Source: Gynuella sp050296195
Lineage (GTDB): Bacteria; Pseudomonadota; Gammaproteobacteria; Pseudomonadales; Natronospirillaceae
NCBI RefSeq assembly: GCF_050296195.1
Contig: NZ_JBNKRB010000012.1
Strand: one strand, 5' to 3'
DNA length: 64,000 nucleotides
The notes beneath the pieces were generated by a model. It worked only from the letters and a program-made list of their open reading frames with translations, did no database searches and was not told the DNA's origin. Positions 7,719 through 15,977 of this stretch are shown piece by piece; within the stretch, counting starts at the first letter, position 1; every line of letters starts with the position of its first letter. A program made the translations under genes and the position numbers.

Positions 7719-7747
7719 TTTATACCTCAAATGAGGAAAAAAAACAA
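7719..7747 (-). promoter_or_regulatory. Promoter of the 207-aa/HTH-M78 unit with a palindrome inside its spacer
   Basis: Read on the minus strand: TTGTTT (7747-7742), a 17-bp spacer, then TATAAA (7724-7719), about 38 bases before the ATG at 7681. The spacer carries CCTCATTTGAGG (7736-7725), with perfect five-base arms. A repressor bound there would block RNA polymerase, consistent with autoregulation by the HTH-M78 protein. Confidence 0.55.
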
Positions 7748-7784
7748 GAAGAGACTCCAGCCCCCCCCTGAATCTACTGGTAGA

Positions 7785-9086
7785 TTACCCGGCTCCCACC
7801 TGTAACACCCTGTATGCGGTCTGAATGGCATTCTTCAACACCCACTTGGGCAAGCCGGTTTCCTCCTTTAGCACCCGATACGCCTCTTTGCGGGACTGGA
7901 TGTGGTCCGCATAGCGTTCCTTAGTAAAGAACTTGAGTGCGGCAGCTTGGGCGCGGTAGCGATTCACTAAGGCGGTCTGGGATCGGTAGGCCTGATAGCA
8001 CTCAACAATTCGCCGAACTAGACTGGGGAAGCGGTATTCAAGATATCCCGGTGATACCTGCGCAAATCTTGCCGCCTGCTTCAAACTTGGCGGTATTTGC
8101 TGCCCCTCCAGATAGAGAACTAGCTTCTGGTATACATACTTGTGATTACGCACGGTCTTCTTGCGGCGCCTCAGGTGCTCGGGTAAGGACTTTAGTTCAG
8201 GAGCGCTATACGGCAGCGGGTAGGCTGTGCTGGAGCAGGTTAGTAAATCGTAAAGTGACATATTCATCAGGTAAGCCAACCGCCGGAGGCTAATCAGGCG
8301 GCAATTGTCTCTCCAATTGCGCCTACACTCGTAGAGCAGTTCTCGTAGCTCACCAGTAATATGTGAGTTCCTCCTTCCGTGGTCAGCCGATACGGCCATT
8401 GAGTGGATAAACGAACGTGCTTCCAACCATCCACTGACTGTCATTCCTGGCCTTGCAGCCTTTTCAAAAATTTCCAGTACGTCATGCGAGGGGCATTCCC
8501 ATGATGGCTGAATATCTTTTGTTGAGAGAGGTGTCCGTCGATTGAACAGCGGCTCACCACATTCAGCACAATAGCCAACGGGATGCTTTGCCTTGAGGGA
8601 ATGCTGTTTGCTTCCGCAAAATTCACAGCACTCGCTTAAACGCACCCGATGAACCGGGCAATGACCAACCGCTGTCATATGCCATAGCTGCTTGAAGTAA
8701 AGTGGCGCATCAATACGCGCCATTTCGGCCAAGCATTCAGGGCACCAACGAAAGGTCCCAATCTCTGTGCTGATGCAGTACACCTGACTGTCTAGAAAGC
8801 GCAGGGGCTCGCAGCTCATATCGTGCCCCGTAAACTCTGCGAGACGATCGCGCAGCTCCCTCGTAAACTGATTTACCCTCGCCAGGGTAGCTATGCCATG
8901 CTTACCGGCAATGCATCTTGGTCTAGTCTTCTGGCTACACCCACCCAGTTCATGAATCACCTGGAGCAGCACTCCACCCGAAGCACCATGAGCGTAGGCG
9001 CTGCGAAGCAGGTATGACGGCAGCGACTCGACTTCCACAGTGCTCTGGCCCTGCATGGGAATCGGAAACAGCTTCCACGTAGGCAT
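7785..9086 (-). CDS. tniQ: TniQ/TnsD-family target-selection protein of a Tn7-like transposon
   Basis: A 433-aa protein. The N-terminus has the TniQ pattern (FPIPMQGQSTVEVESLPSYLLRSAYAHG). Zinc-ribbon cysteines follow at about residues 116-190 (CPEC, CPVH, CCEFC, CAEC). The C-terminal half is basic and helical, as in target-DNA-binding TniQ/TnsD proteins. Its role is to recognise the insertion site and recruit the AAA+ ATPase. A GGAGG ribosome site precedes the ATG by seven bases. It is the third gene of the tnsAB-tnsC-tniQ operon. Only one TniQ protein is present and it is longer than CAST TniQ but shorter than Tn7 TnsD, so the target site cannot be inferred. Confidence 0.88.
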   Translation of the reverse strand: MPTWKLFPIPMQGQSTVEVESLPSYLLRSAYAHGASGGVLLQVIHELGGCSQKTRPRCIAGKHGIATLARVNQFTRELRDRLAEFTGHDMSCEPLRFLDSQVYCISTEIGTFRWCPECLAEMARIDAPLYFKQLWHMTAVGHCPVHRVRLSECCEFCGSKQHSLKAKHPVGYCAECGEPLFNRRTPLSTKDIQPSWECPSHDVLEIFEKAARPGMTVSGWLEARSFIHSMAVSADHGRRNSHITGELRELLYECRRNWRDNCRLISLRRLAYLMNMSLYDLLTCSSTAYPLPYSAPELKSLPEHLRRRKKTVRNHKYVYQKLVLYLEGQQIPPSLKQAARFAQVSPGYLEYRFPSLVRRIVECYQAYRSQTALVNRYRAQAAALKFFTKERYADHIQSRKEAYRVLKEETGLPKWVLKNAIQTAYRVLQVGAG

Positions 9087-9098
9087 GATGCGGCCTCC

Positions 9099-10160
9099 TT
9101 ACAGCCGATTTCCAGCATCGTAGCGCTTCGGTTTTCGTTGAAATGGCTTCCCGGAAACTTTGCCCCTCGCGATCGCGGTTTGGGTCATAACCACTTCTTC
9201 AAGAACCATACAAGGCTCACTCCCAAGCAGTCGCTCGCCATCCCAGATCTCCATTGCTGCTGTAACAAGTTGATTTGGGGATTTCAGTCCTCGCTGGATA
9301 TGGGACAAGTTGATTTTTTTGTGTTCTAGCGCAGCATAAACTGAAGCTCGGTACAAAATTGCCCTGACAGATCCTATGCAGCCAAAGCTTCCTTTGTAGA
9401 GTATCTCCGCGCAATTTCTTAATGACCCTAGCGGTGCGGCAAGGTCCAGATTGGAGCCATAGTTATCCAGTATCCAGATAAACTCCTTCAGATCATCATC
9501 AGTATTGCGATATCTCGCTAAATGCACATCATGTTTACGATTTTCGAGATGTCCCGAATAATTTATTGACTGCAATACTGGGTAAGTTCCACAAATAACA
9601 AGGACGACACTGGCTTTTTTGGCAAGATTTTTTATTGCATCCATTACACCAGAAGCTGCTAAGACATCTTTCCCGGCATACCGAACATGCTGAGCCTCGT
9701 CCAACACCCAAAACAAGGTATTCATATTTTTAAGCGGTTCAACCAGCGCCTGAGCAAGCACCACTTCTGTTGCACGTTCGCTCCTTTTACTCTTTGTGAA
9801 ATCTGACCAACCCCCAGAATTTCTTGTTGAATAAATCGGATGTTGAATTAGTTCTAGCATGTCCAGCAGAAATGCTTTGTAGCTAAATGCTGCCTTGCCA
9901 CCATTATTGGCTATTTCAAGCAGCACAAATGGCATCTCATTCTGGTTCTGCTTGGGGTTGCCGCAGATCGCATTTCTTAGCTCTAGGAGCATCGACGACT
10001 TTCCTGCGCGAGACGGCCCATAGATACAAATAACTTCGCCAGGCATCGCTGTCGTCATTAGTATGTAGGCTTCAGCCAACGCCTGCTTCCAGTTTCGATG
10101 GGGAATTTTAAAGTTGAGGTTCGTCACGCGGGTAATATCGATGTTATTCAATTCATCCAT
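9099..10160 (-). CDS. tnsC: TnsC/TniB-type AAA+ transposition regulator
   Basis: A 353-aa ATPase that links target selection to the transposase. The Walker A motif is at residues 48-55 (GPSRAGKS) and Walker B is L-F-W-V-L-D-E-A-Q-H near residue 150. Later regions match the AAA+ small domain. I start it at ATG 10160, three bases beyond the tnsAB stop, because GGAG lies nine bases upstream; an in-frame ATG at 10175 would overlap tnsAB. It sits between the transposase and tniQ, in the usual order. The C-terminus is basic (RKPKRY), as in TniB/TnsC proteins that filament on DNA. Confidence 0.88.
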   Translation of the reverse strand: MDELNNIDITRVTNLNFKIPHRNWKQALAEAYILMTTAMPGEVICIYGPSRAGKSSMLLELRNAICGNPKQNQNEMPFVLLEIANNGGKAAFSYKAFLLDMLELIQHPIYSTRNSGGWSDFTKSKRSERATEVVLAQALVEPLKNMNTLFWVLDEAQHVRYAGKDVLAASGVMDAIKNLAKKASVVLVICGTYPVLQSINYSGHLENRKHDVHLARYRNTDDDLKEFIWILDNYGSNLDLAAPLGSLRNCAEILYKGSFGCIGSVRAILYRASVYAALEHKKINLSHIQRGLKSPNQLVTAAMEIWDGERLLGSEPCMVLEEVVMTQTAIARGKVSGKPFQRKPKRYDAGNRL

Positions 10161-10162
10161 GA

Positions 10163-12568
10163 TCAGGCACTCCATTGCTGAATGTTGATGGGGCGCACTG
10201 TGGCGTTGGCTAATTGGCTGAATAGACTTTCGGTGTTATCCGGCTCACCCTCGGGAATGGGCACCTCCAGCACTGGGGTGGTTTTGGTCTGCTCCTTGAA
10301 CTCATCCAGTTCGCGAATCTTTCTGGCCAACTCCAAGTCATGTTGCTCACTGATTTTTTCTCTGAGGCCAAACGTCTCATGCTTGATCATGCCTTCCACA
10401 AGCTGGTGAACTGCACATTTGGCCGAATATGCGTTGATACCGGAGCTATAGCAGGGCTCCCATTTATCCTCTACCCGCGCAAAAATCAGGTTGGGATTCT
10501 CCGGGTCGAGCCGTACATCCACCTTTTTCTTGCGACCATTCAGCTTGCGTAGTGCCGGGGTGTAGTACCAGGTGTTTTTTATGTTGATGCCGCGCTGGTA
10601 GCTAAAGCTGTACTTCTTAGTTTCCACCGCAGTCACGGTGATGAACTCAGCATCGTAGTTAATGGATTTGGCATAGAAGGGATACAGCTCGGCCCCCTCC
10701 GTAAAGGCGACTTCGATTGAATTGGCTCCCGTTCCCCGGCATTTGTTTTCGCGCCATTCACAAAATGCCCAAAGCTCCTGATAGAAATCCACCGGTTGGA
10801 GTATCGCGGCCTTCTTCGGTGCCTTGCTGCCATCGACGGAGCGCACTTCTTTGTAGTCCGCCAAGTTGCCGGGGCGCTGGCATAACCACTGCTTCACAAA
10901 CTCACCAAAGAAACCCTCCATTTCCCCTCCAAATTGTGGGTATCCAGACGGGCGCAGGCTGAGTATCAAGCCGTAATGGGCCATGAAAGATGCCAGGTAC
11001 ACCGACTTAAAGTCTGGACCTCGGTCTACGATGATTTCTCTCGGCAGTTTGCCGTGTCTGCGCACACAATCACGCATTACCTTGGCTACAGACCGACGCG
11101 ATGGAGAGCTGAACGAGATGGATAACCCCAGAATTTTGGACGTGGCAAGATCCACCATGGCCGTTACCCAAGGGCGCTCTACATAAACCTCACCCGTACG
11201 GGTAAACACCACGAGATAAATATCGGCAAGGTAGTGGTCAATTGCCGCCCTTTGCCAGGGAATACTGGCCTTTAACCCGCGCTTTTCTGGGTCAGTTGGT
11301 GCACCCATCGCATTGCGTTTGCGCTTACCACCTCTGGCTTCGCCAATCACTTCACCGGGGATCTGCTCAAGACGGGTCGTAAAGGTATGGCGCGAGACAG
11401 GTCGAAACTGCGGGTGAGTATCCAGCGCCAGAGATTTGTAGCGCATGTACCCCCGATAAATAGACAAGCCCTGCTCGTGAATGTAAGTGCTCAGCAGGAA
11501 CTCCATTAAGAGCTCATCGACGACTGCTGGAATCTTACGATTACAGTTCCCGCGAAGATGTATCATCGGGATCAGCGATTGAAATTCAGTCAGGTTATTC
11601 TCCTGCCCGATTCTGAGTTGATGCTTCCAGCGGCGGATACTTCGACTAGAGCGCTCGGATTTTATTTTGTCCAACCTGGTGATAGCTTTCTCAGCGGCCT
11701 CTAAGGTCGGTATCAGCGTTAAGTCACTGTGCTCAGACAATCCATCCCAGTACACCCGTTGCTTGTTACGCAGCTCGATAGCGTGGTCAAGCAGGTCTTC
11801 ATTCAAAGAAACCAGACAGTTTCTGGCATCGGCTAGCCGGTGCTGCTTGAGATCAGCGGCCAACAGCCCTCGTTCGATGGCGTGGATGAGCGGGGTCATA
11901 TCTTTGAGCTTTAACTTTACCCTTAGATCATGAAGCGTCATCGCAAATGCATTGTGCATTAGCTTGGTTAATCGCTCCTCATCCAGAACCAACTCGGCTT
12001 CGTGCTTTCTGGACAGGAGCAACTGATCCAGATTCTCAACCAGAAATCGATCCTCCTGGCGGTACACATACACCACATGCTCAAGATCCATTTCGGCAAA
12101 GGCTTTCCGTGCTGGCTCAAACACAATTTCACCCGACTCATAGCGTTTCCAGTCTTCTGCTTTGCTGACAAGAAAGTCGTCCACCTCGGTAGAGGCTTTT
12201 ACCTCAACAACCTTCGGGCCATTTCGGGTGAGGATCAGGGCATCCGGGGTGTAGCCTCCCCAGCGTTTGATGCCGTTCTTGATGGTCTGTTGTATCTGTA
12301 TTGGATCGGGCTGATCCAGGGCACAAATAACGTCCTCGTCAAACTCGCACAGAATCAAGAAAGAGCGTTCCGGTGAGCGGCTCTCAGTGGAGTAGGTTTT
12401 GCCATTGAGTTTTCGGCTGGGCACAAAGGAAACTACATTGCTCTGCGCATAAGCTCCCACCATCCGAGACGGATTGATCCAGCTCTGGCGAATGTAGTCG
12501 ATGGCAGCCAGCGACAGGTTGTGGCCGCTACGGTAGAGGTAGTCGTGTAATTCATTTTCAGTATGCAT
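10163..12568 (-). CDS. tnsAB: TnsA-TnsB fusion transposase of a Tn7-like element
   Basis: An 801-aa protein fusing two transposase subunits. Residues ~60-180 form a TnsA-type endonuclease with Glu75, Asp109 and E-V-K at 122-124. The middle contains helix-turn-helix-like segments. The TnsB/Mu-type integrase core has Asp444 (IDHYLAD), Asp515 (IIVDRGPDF) and Glu551 (GGEMEGFF), a D-35-E spacing. The TnsA part should cut 5' ends and the TnsB part joins 3' ends, giving cut-and-paste transposition. ATG 12568 is favoured over 12688 because GAGGGG stands six bases upstream. Fused TnsAB is known from some Tn7-like and CAST families. All catalytic residues look intact. Confidence 0.9.
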   Translation of the reverse strand: MHTENELHDYLYRSGHNLSLAAIDYIRQSWINPSRMVGAYAQSNVVSFVPSRKLNGKTYSTESRSPERSFLILCEFDEDVICALDQPDPIQIQQTIKNGIKRWGGYTPDALILTRNGPKVVEVKASTEVDDFLVSKAEDWKRYESGEIVFEPARKAFAEMDLEHVVYVYRQEDRFLVENLDQLLLSRKHEAELVLDEERLTKLMHNAFAMTLHDLRVKLKLKDMTPLIHAIERGLLAADLKQHRLADARNCLVSLNEDLLDHAIELRNKQRVYWDGLSEHSDLTLIPTLEAAEKAITRLDKIKSERSSRSIRRWKHQLRIGQENNLTEFQSLIPMIHLRGNCNRKIPAVVDELLMEFLLSTYIHEQGLSIYRGYMRYKSLALDTHPQFRPVSRHTFTTRLEQIPGEVIGEARGGKRKRNAMGAPTDPEKRGLKASIPWQRAAIDHYLADIYLVVFTRTGEVYVERPWVTAMVDLATSKILGLSISFSSPSRRSVAKVMRDCVRRHGKLPREIIVDRGPDFKSVYLASFMAHYGLILSLRPSGYPQFGGEMEGFFGEFVKQWLCQRPGNLADYKEVRSVDGSKAPKKAAILQPVDFYQELWAFCEWRENKCRGTGANSIEVAFTEGAELYPFYAKSINYDAEFITVTAVETKKYSFSYQRGINIKNTWYYTPALRKLNGRKKKVDVRLDPENPNLIFARVEDKWEPCYSSGINAYSAKCAVHQLVEGMIKHETFGLREKISEQHDLELARKIRELDEFKEQTKTTPVLEVPIPEGEPDNTESLFSQLANATVRPINIQQWSA

Positions 12569-12711
12569 AGGTATCCCCTCGCCGGGGCCGGATGCGCGTT
12601 TCTCTGGGTGCAACCAAGCCTCGAACATGACTTCGTGAAGTTGAGGGCTTGACGGTCGGGAATTTGGGAGGGATACTTTGATTACCACATCGAAGGTAAC
12701 CCTTCACAAAT

Positions 12712-12746
12712 AAGCCGAAAGCAAGCCATTGTTTTCGGCTTTTTTG
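12712..12746. terminator. Rho-independent terminator between the HTH gene and tnsAB
   Basis: AAGCCGAAA (12712-12720) pairs with TTTCGGCTT (12733-12741). The plus-strand side runs into a T tract; on the minus strand the tail is weaker (TTATTTG). It would separate the HTH gene at 12788-13150 from tnsAB. Confidence 0.6.
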
Positions 12747-12787
12747 TTTCTAGATCATGGATTTAGCTCCTCTATTGGTTAGCGCTG

Positions 12788-13150
12788 TTACCGGTTCGCC
12801 CCGCCAAGGCGCAGGGCATTGGTCATAATGGCCAATTCTTCCCCACTCAAAGAACCAAGCCTCTGTCTGAGTTCCCACAAAAAGGCATACTCCTCCAGGC
12901 TGACGCTTTCCGGGACACGGAAAACGCGCTCAGATGGGCCAATGGAAGATGTTAGGGAATCGGCTTCTTCAGGGGAAAGTTCGAGTGCTTCGATCAGCTT
13001 GTGCATGACGGCTTTTGAAGGTGGTCCCTTCTTGCCGCCTTCCATCGCGGAGATATAGCAAGGCTGAACGCCAATACGTTCTGCCAACTCACGCTGCTGG
13101 AGTTTTCGGCTATGCCGTAATTGTGAGAGGACATTACCAAATGGTGTCAT
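12788..13150 (-). CDS. XRE-family HTH transcriptional regulator
   Basis: A 120-aa protein. Residues 5-60 are a canonical helix-turn-helix (LRHSRKLQQRELAERIGVQPCYISAMEGGKKGPPS). The second half is acidic and helical (LEEYAFLWELRQRLGSLSGEELAIM). The start is ATG 13150; a GTG one codon earlier is in frame. A 33-bp imperfect palindrome begins ten bases upstream of the start and is likely its own operator. It is read toward tnsAB but separated from it by a terminator. It might regulate the element's activity, as Xre proteins do in some Tn7-like elements, or simply itself. Whether it lies inside the transposon depends on ends that I could not locate. Confidence 0.85.
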   Translation of the reverse strand: MTPFGNVLSQLRHSRKLQQRELAERIGVQPCYISAMEGGKKGPPSKAVMHKLIEALELSPEEADSLTSSIGPSERVFRVPESVSLEEYAFLWELRQRLGSLSGEELAIMTNALRLGGANR

Positions 13151-13160
13151 CACTTCACTC

Positions 13161-13193
13161 GATCCAGTAATTTTTAAAAAAAATTATTGGATC
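13161..13193. promoter_or_regulatory. 33-bp AT-rich palindrome, candidate operator of the HTH gene
   Basis: GATCCAGTAATTTTT (13161-13175) and AAAAATTATTGGATC (13179-13193) are inverted copies with one mismatch around a three-base centre. The palindrome lies immediately before the HTH start codon, so a bound repressor would block its transcription. Confidence 0.6.
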
Positions 13194-13518
13194 AAATAGA
13201 GCGAGTAAAGAATAATAGAGAAAATTTCTCTTTATTTTTCAATATGTTAATAAATATTGCAGTTTCTCGGCTGGAACTGCTTCAAAGTGTAATTTATATT
13301 GCACTTTCGGCGGCCAAGATATGGTTACAAAATGCGGACAGGTTATGATTGTAGCAGCATTTCAGCAGTAGCCACACAATGAAGCGCGCCAAAAAATGCT
13401 TACATGCGCTTACATCTGGCTAACGACCTGAACAGCAAGAAAAAATCACTACTATTTTAAGTTGCCAGTGTCTATACTGCTGTAGTGGGTACCATATGCC
13501 CCCTTCAAGGAGGTCAAT
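13194..13518. other. Gene-free regulatory stretch between the HTH gene and the 55-aa gene
   Basis: No coding region is seen. It holds two further dyads: GCAGTT (13259-13264) with AACTGC (13275-13280), and AAAGTGTAAT (13284-13293) with ATTGCACTTT (13298-13307) around a four-base loop. A direct repeat GCTTACAT is near 13399-13412, and TATACT at 13473-13478 may be the -10 of the 55-aa gene. I searched here for Tn7-like terminal repeats and could not define any. Confidence 0.4.
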
Positions 13519-13686
13519 ATGAAAGCTGCTAAAAAAGATACGAAAAATAAAAGCGCAGTCACCAAGGTAGCAATCTCAGTCAGCTTTAGCTCTGATCGTT
13601 TATCAGGCAAAAAGACTGTGTCAAAAGACCGGGAGCGCTATATCAAAAACGTATCGGCAAAGGCTCTGTCAGCTATCAGCGCCTAA
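13519..13686 (+). CDS. Small basic protein (55 aa), unknown
   Basis: ATG at 13519 has a strong AAGGAGG six bases upstream. The protein begins M-K-A-A-K-K-D-T-K-N-K and is Lys/Ser-rich, with a central VTKVAISVSFSSDRL segment and no membrane stretch. A clean stem-loop terminator follows 20 bases after the stop, so it forms a complete one-gene transcription unit. I recognise no family. It precedes the 195-aa membrane protein gene, which starts just after the terminator; the two may be regulated separately. Confidence 0.65.
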   Translation: MKAAKKDTKNKSAVTKVAISVSFSSDRLSGKKTVSKDRERYIKNVSAKALSAISA

Positions 13687-13705
13687 CAGTTAAGCAAGTA
13701 TTTCA

Positions 13706-13731
13706 AGCGCCCCATTATTGGGGCGTTTTTA
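13706..13731 (+). terminator. Terminator of the 55-aa gene
   Basis: CGCCCC (13708-13713) pairs with GGGGCG (13720-13725) around the loop ATTATT, followed by TTTTTATTTT. This is a classic intrinsic terminator. Confidence 0.85.
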
Positions 13732-13746
13732 TTTTGGGGAACAAAC

Positions 13747-14334
13747 TTGACTAAAAAATGGGTTTTTGAATCGCTCGTTAAGGATGATCAGGATTCAATT
13801 GGCCTGATAGCTTACGCTCTTTACAAACACAAGAAGCATACTCTTGCCACATCCCTTAGAAAGGAAGGCAAGAACGAAGAGTACATCCAGCAGCAAGTTC
13901 AAACCTTTCACGACCAGACCCTCCAGAATAACTCGCTCGATGATTATCGAGAAAAAGCCAAGAACTTCTTGAATAAGATATTCAGCGAACTCGAAGCAGA
14001 TATCAGCGCAGGCTTCGAGAAAGAAAAAGCCCAGCTAGAGAAGCAACACAAAAAAGATCTAGCCAACGAGAAGCGGAAGCTCTGTCAAAACATCAAGAAT
14101 TACCAGCACGCCAATCGAACATGGTATGAAAAGCTCGGCGCATGGTTGCTATCAGGCATTCCAGGCATAGTCTCCTCATTTCTTGTCACCTGCTTAATTA
14201 TTGGCGCATCAGTACTACTCATTTCCGAAGATAAACGGCAGGACATGCTACGGAGCCTCTGGGCGGAATATTTCGGGGTGCAACAGCAAGCCCCAGCCGC
14301 ACCCGCAAAACCTAGCGCAGGCACGAAACCGTAA
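13747..14334 (+). CDS. Coiled-coil protein with one transmembrane segment, unknown
   Basis: A 195-aa protein. The N-terminal part (MTKKWVFESLVKDDQDSIGLIAYALYKHKK) is followed by a long charged helical region (about 65-125, rich in E, K, Q) likely to form a coiled coil. A hydrophobic span at about 133-158 (SGIPGIVSSFLVTCLIIGASVLLI) is followed by a short tail ending in a Pro/Ala-rich segment. The start is TTG with GGGGA six bases upstream, just after the terminator of the 55-aa gene. It looks like a membrane-anchored sensor or adaptor of the sort found in defence islands, but I cannot assign a family. Confidence 0.6.
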   Translation: MTKKWVFESLVKDDQDSIGLIAYALYKHKKHTLATSLRKEGKNEEYIQQQVQTFHDQTLQNNSLDDYREKAKNFLNKIFSELEADISAGFEKEKAQLEKQHKKDLANEKRKLCQNIKNYQHANRTWYEKLGAWLLSGIPGIVSSFLVTCLIIGASVLLISEDKRQDMLRSLWAEYFGVQQQAPAAPAKPSAGTKP

Positions 14335-14773
14335 AGCCCATACCCTAACAGCGATGACCGCCGAAATCCGCCAGCGCCGCCCGCAGCGACCGCACAACCC
14401 GACTCTTACGCAGGCGACGATCAGCCACTCACCCTCATATTGTTATTGAGTTCGATAAAGCCTGCACAAAGGCGCTGTGCGTCGGTGCTATCGACATAGA
14501 CAACAAAGCCCTAGACATTTCTGCCTAAGGCTTCGAGGGTCAGGTCACGGCCAGTGTTTCGGTCAAGCCGCCCTGACTGGAGAGGTTGGATTAACATGCG
14601 ACTCACTCCTATGGCAGCACGCCCCCTAGGCGGGTATCATCGGCTCGACACCAATTCTAACTTCGGAAGACATCCGTAATCCGGTGGCGCGTCAGTTTTG
14701 ACATTTGTCTTTAAAACGGTCTGCATCTTGGCCACCAGCTCTCCCCATTCATCAACGGGCAACATTTTCGGCA
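14335..14773. other. Gene-free stretch left of the IS630 element
   Basis: No convincing gene is present. A short minus-strand frame near 14640-14770 encodes about 42 codons (M-L-P-V-D-E-W-G-E-L-V-A-K-M...) and may be the remnant of something broken by IS insertion. The rest reads as decayed sequence. Confidence 0.35.
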
Positions 14774-15940
14774 CTCGTGCCCTGAGTCAGAAATTCGCAA
14801 ACAAAATCTACTGATACTCTGAAGAATATCCTCGGCCGTTTTGGTCCAGATATACGGCTTTGGCGACTCATTGTTGAGAGTCAAAAATTATCTCATGGCT
14901 TTTTCCAGAGCCTGTTTCGATCGATGCGTACCCCTCTTTATCTGTTTTTCAGTCAATGTAGCGAACCATCTCTCAACTTGTTTCAGCCAGGAAGCTGAGG
15001 TCGGTGTAAAGTGAACTTGAAATCTCGGATGACGTGCAAACCAACGCTTAATTTTTTCAGTTTTATGTGTTCCGTAATTATCCATGACAAGGTGTATGTC
15101 CAAGATCTCCGGAGTGTTCTTGTCTACCGTTCGCAGAAACTTTAAAAACTCTTCGCTTCGATGCCGTCGATGTACTTCCCCGATGACTTTGCCTGTCGCA
15201 ATATCCAGTGCTGCAAACAATGTTGTGGTTCCATGTCGCATATAATCATGGGTGGCACGCTCTGGAATACCAGGCATGATCGGTAAGATCGGCTGAGTCC
15301 TATCCAGGGTTTGTATTTGGCTTTTCTCATCTACGCAGAGCACCATGGCGTTCATAGGCGGATTTATATATACAAACCGACTATGTCCCGAGTTTTCTCA
15401 ACAAATAGAGGATCTGTCGACAGTTTGAAGGCTTCTTGTCGATGCGGCTGCAACCCAAATGCTTTCCAAATTCGCTGCACACTTTTTTGAGAAACACCGA
15501 CCTCAGCGGCCATCGTTCGAGTACTCCAATGAGTCGCATTTTTAGGCTTGCTTTTCAACGTACGAGTAATGATATCTTCAATCTTCTTATCATCGATGCT
15601 GCGAGGCGTGCCAGATCGGTGGGCATCCATAAGTCCATCTAAACGATATTGAAGAAAACGACTTCGCCACTTACACACGGTTTGATTCGACGTGGAAAGC
15701 CTCTCGGCAACAACGGTGTTACTTTGCCCTCGTGCGCACTCTAGAATGATTCGAGATCGAAAAGCGAGTGCTTGTGATGTTTTACGGCGACGAGTCCAGG
15801 ACTCTAACTGATCAATTTCATCGTCATTTAATATCAATTCAGCGAGCGGACGACCAGCCATAGTAAGCTCCATGAAGGAAAGGGCAACAGCCAACACAAT
15901 ACCATCTTTTATTTAATAAATTTCTGACTCAGGACACTAG
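14774..15940 (-). mobile_element. IS630-family insertion sequence, decayed
   Basis: The terminal inverted repeats contain a perfect 15-bp core, CCTGAGTCAGAAATT at 14781-14795 and its complement at 15919-15933. They extend outward to about 22 bp with two mismatches. As is common in IS630 elements, the left repeat also encodes the end of the transposase (R-I-S-D-S-G-H). The expected TA target duplication is not clear on the left side. The single transposase gene inside is broken in two places. Confidence 0.8.
14777..15861 (-). pseudogene. IS630 transposase, broken by a frameshift and a premature stop
   Basis: The N-terminal piece (15861 leftward, MAGRPLAELILNDDEI...) carries the helix-turn-helix domains and reads to D-I-V-G-L-Y. 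There the family sequence should continue with L-N-P-P, but a TATATATA run puts the frame out by two extra bases and a stop follows at 15364. The DDE part resumes in another frame (VLCVDEKSQ, HLVMDNYGTHK, FTPTSASWLKQVERWF). It meets a TAA at 14888-14890, after which the family C-terminus (NNESPKPYIWTKTAEDIL) continues in the same frame to the inverted repeat. Both lesions make the enzyme non-functional unless recoded. Confidence 0.85.
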
Positions 15941-15977
15941 ATATTTTTTAGACATTTTGGCCACCCCCAAAAACCAC

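Noticed and set aside
1..12568. Possible CRISPR-associated transposon
   Set aside because: TnsAB, TnsC and TniQ are present, but I saw no cas gene, no repeat-spacer array and no guide-like repeat anywhere in the window.
14201..14449. 82-codon plus-strand frame overlapping the 195-aa membrane protein gene
   Set aside because: It is out of frame with the better-supported gene, has no ribosome site, and its composition is atypical.
14697..14740. Segment resembling Tn5053-type ends (GACATTTGTCTTTAAAACGGTCTGCA region)
   Set aside because: The similarity to TGTCATTTTCAGAAGACGACTGCA-type ends is loose, and I found no second copy in inverted orientation within the window.
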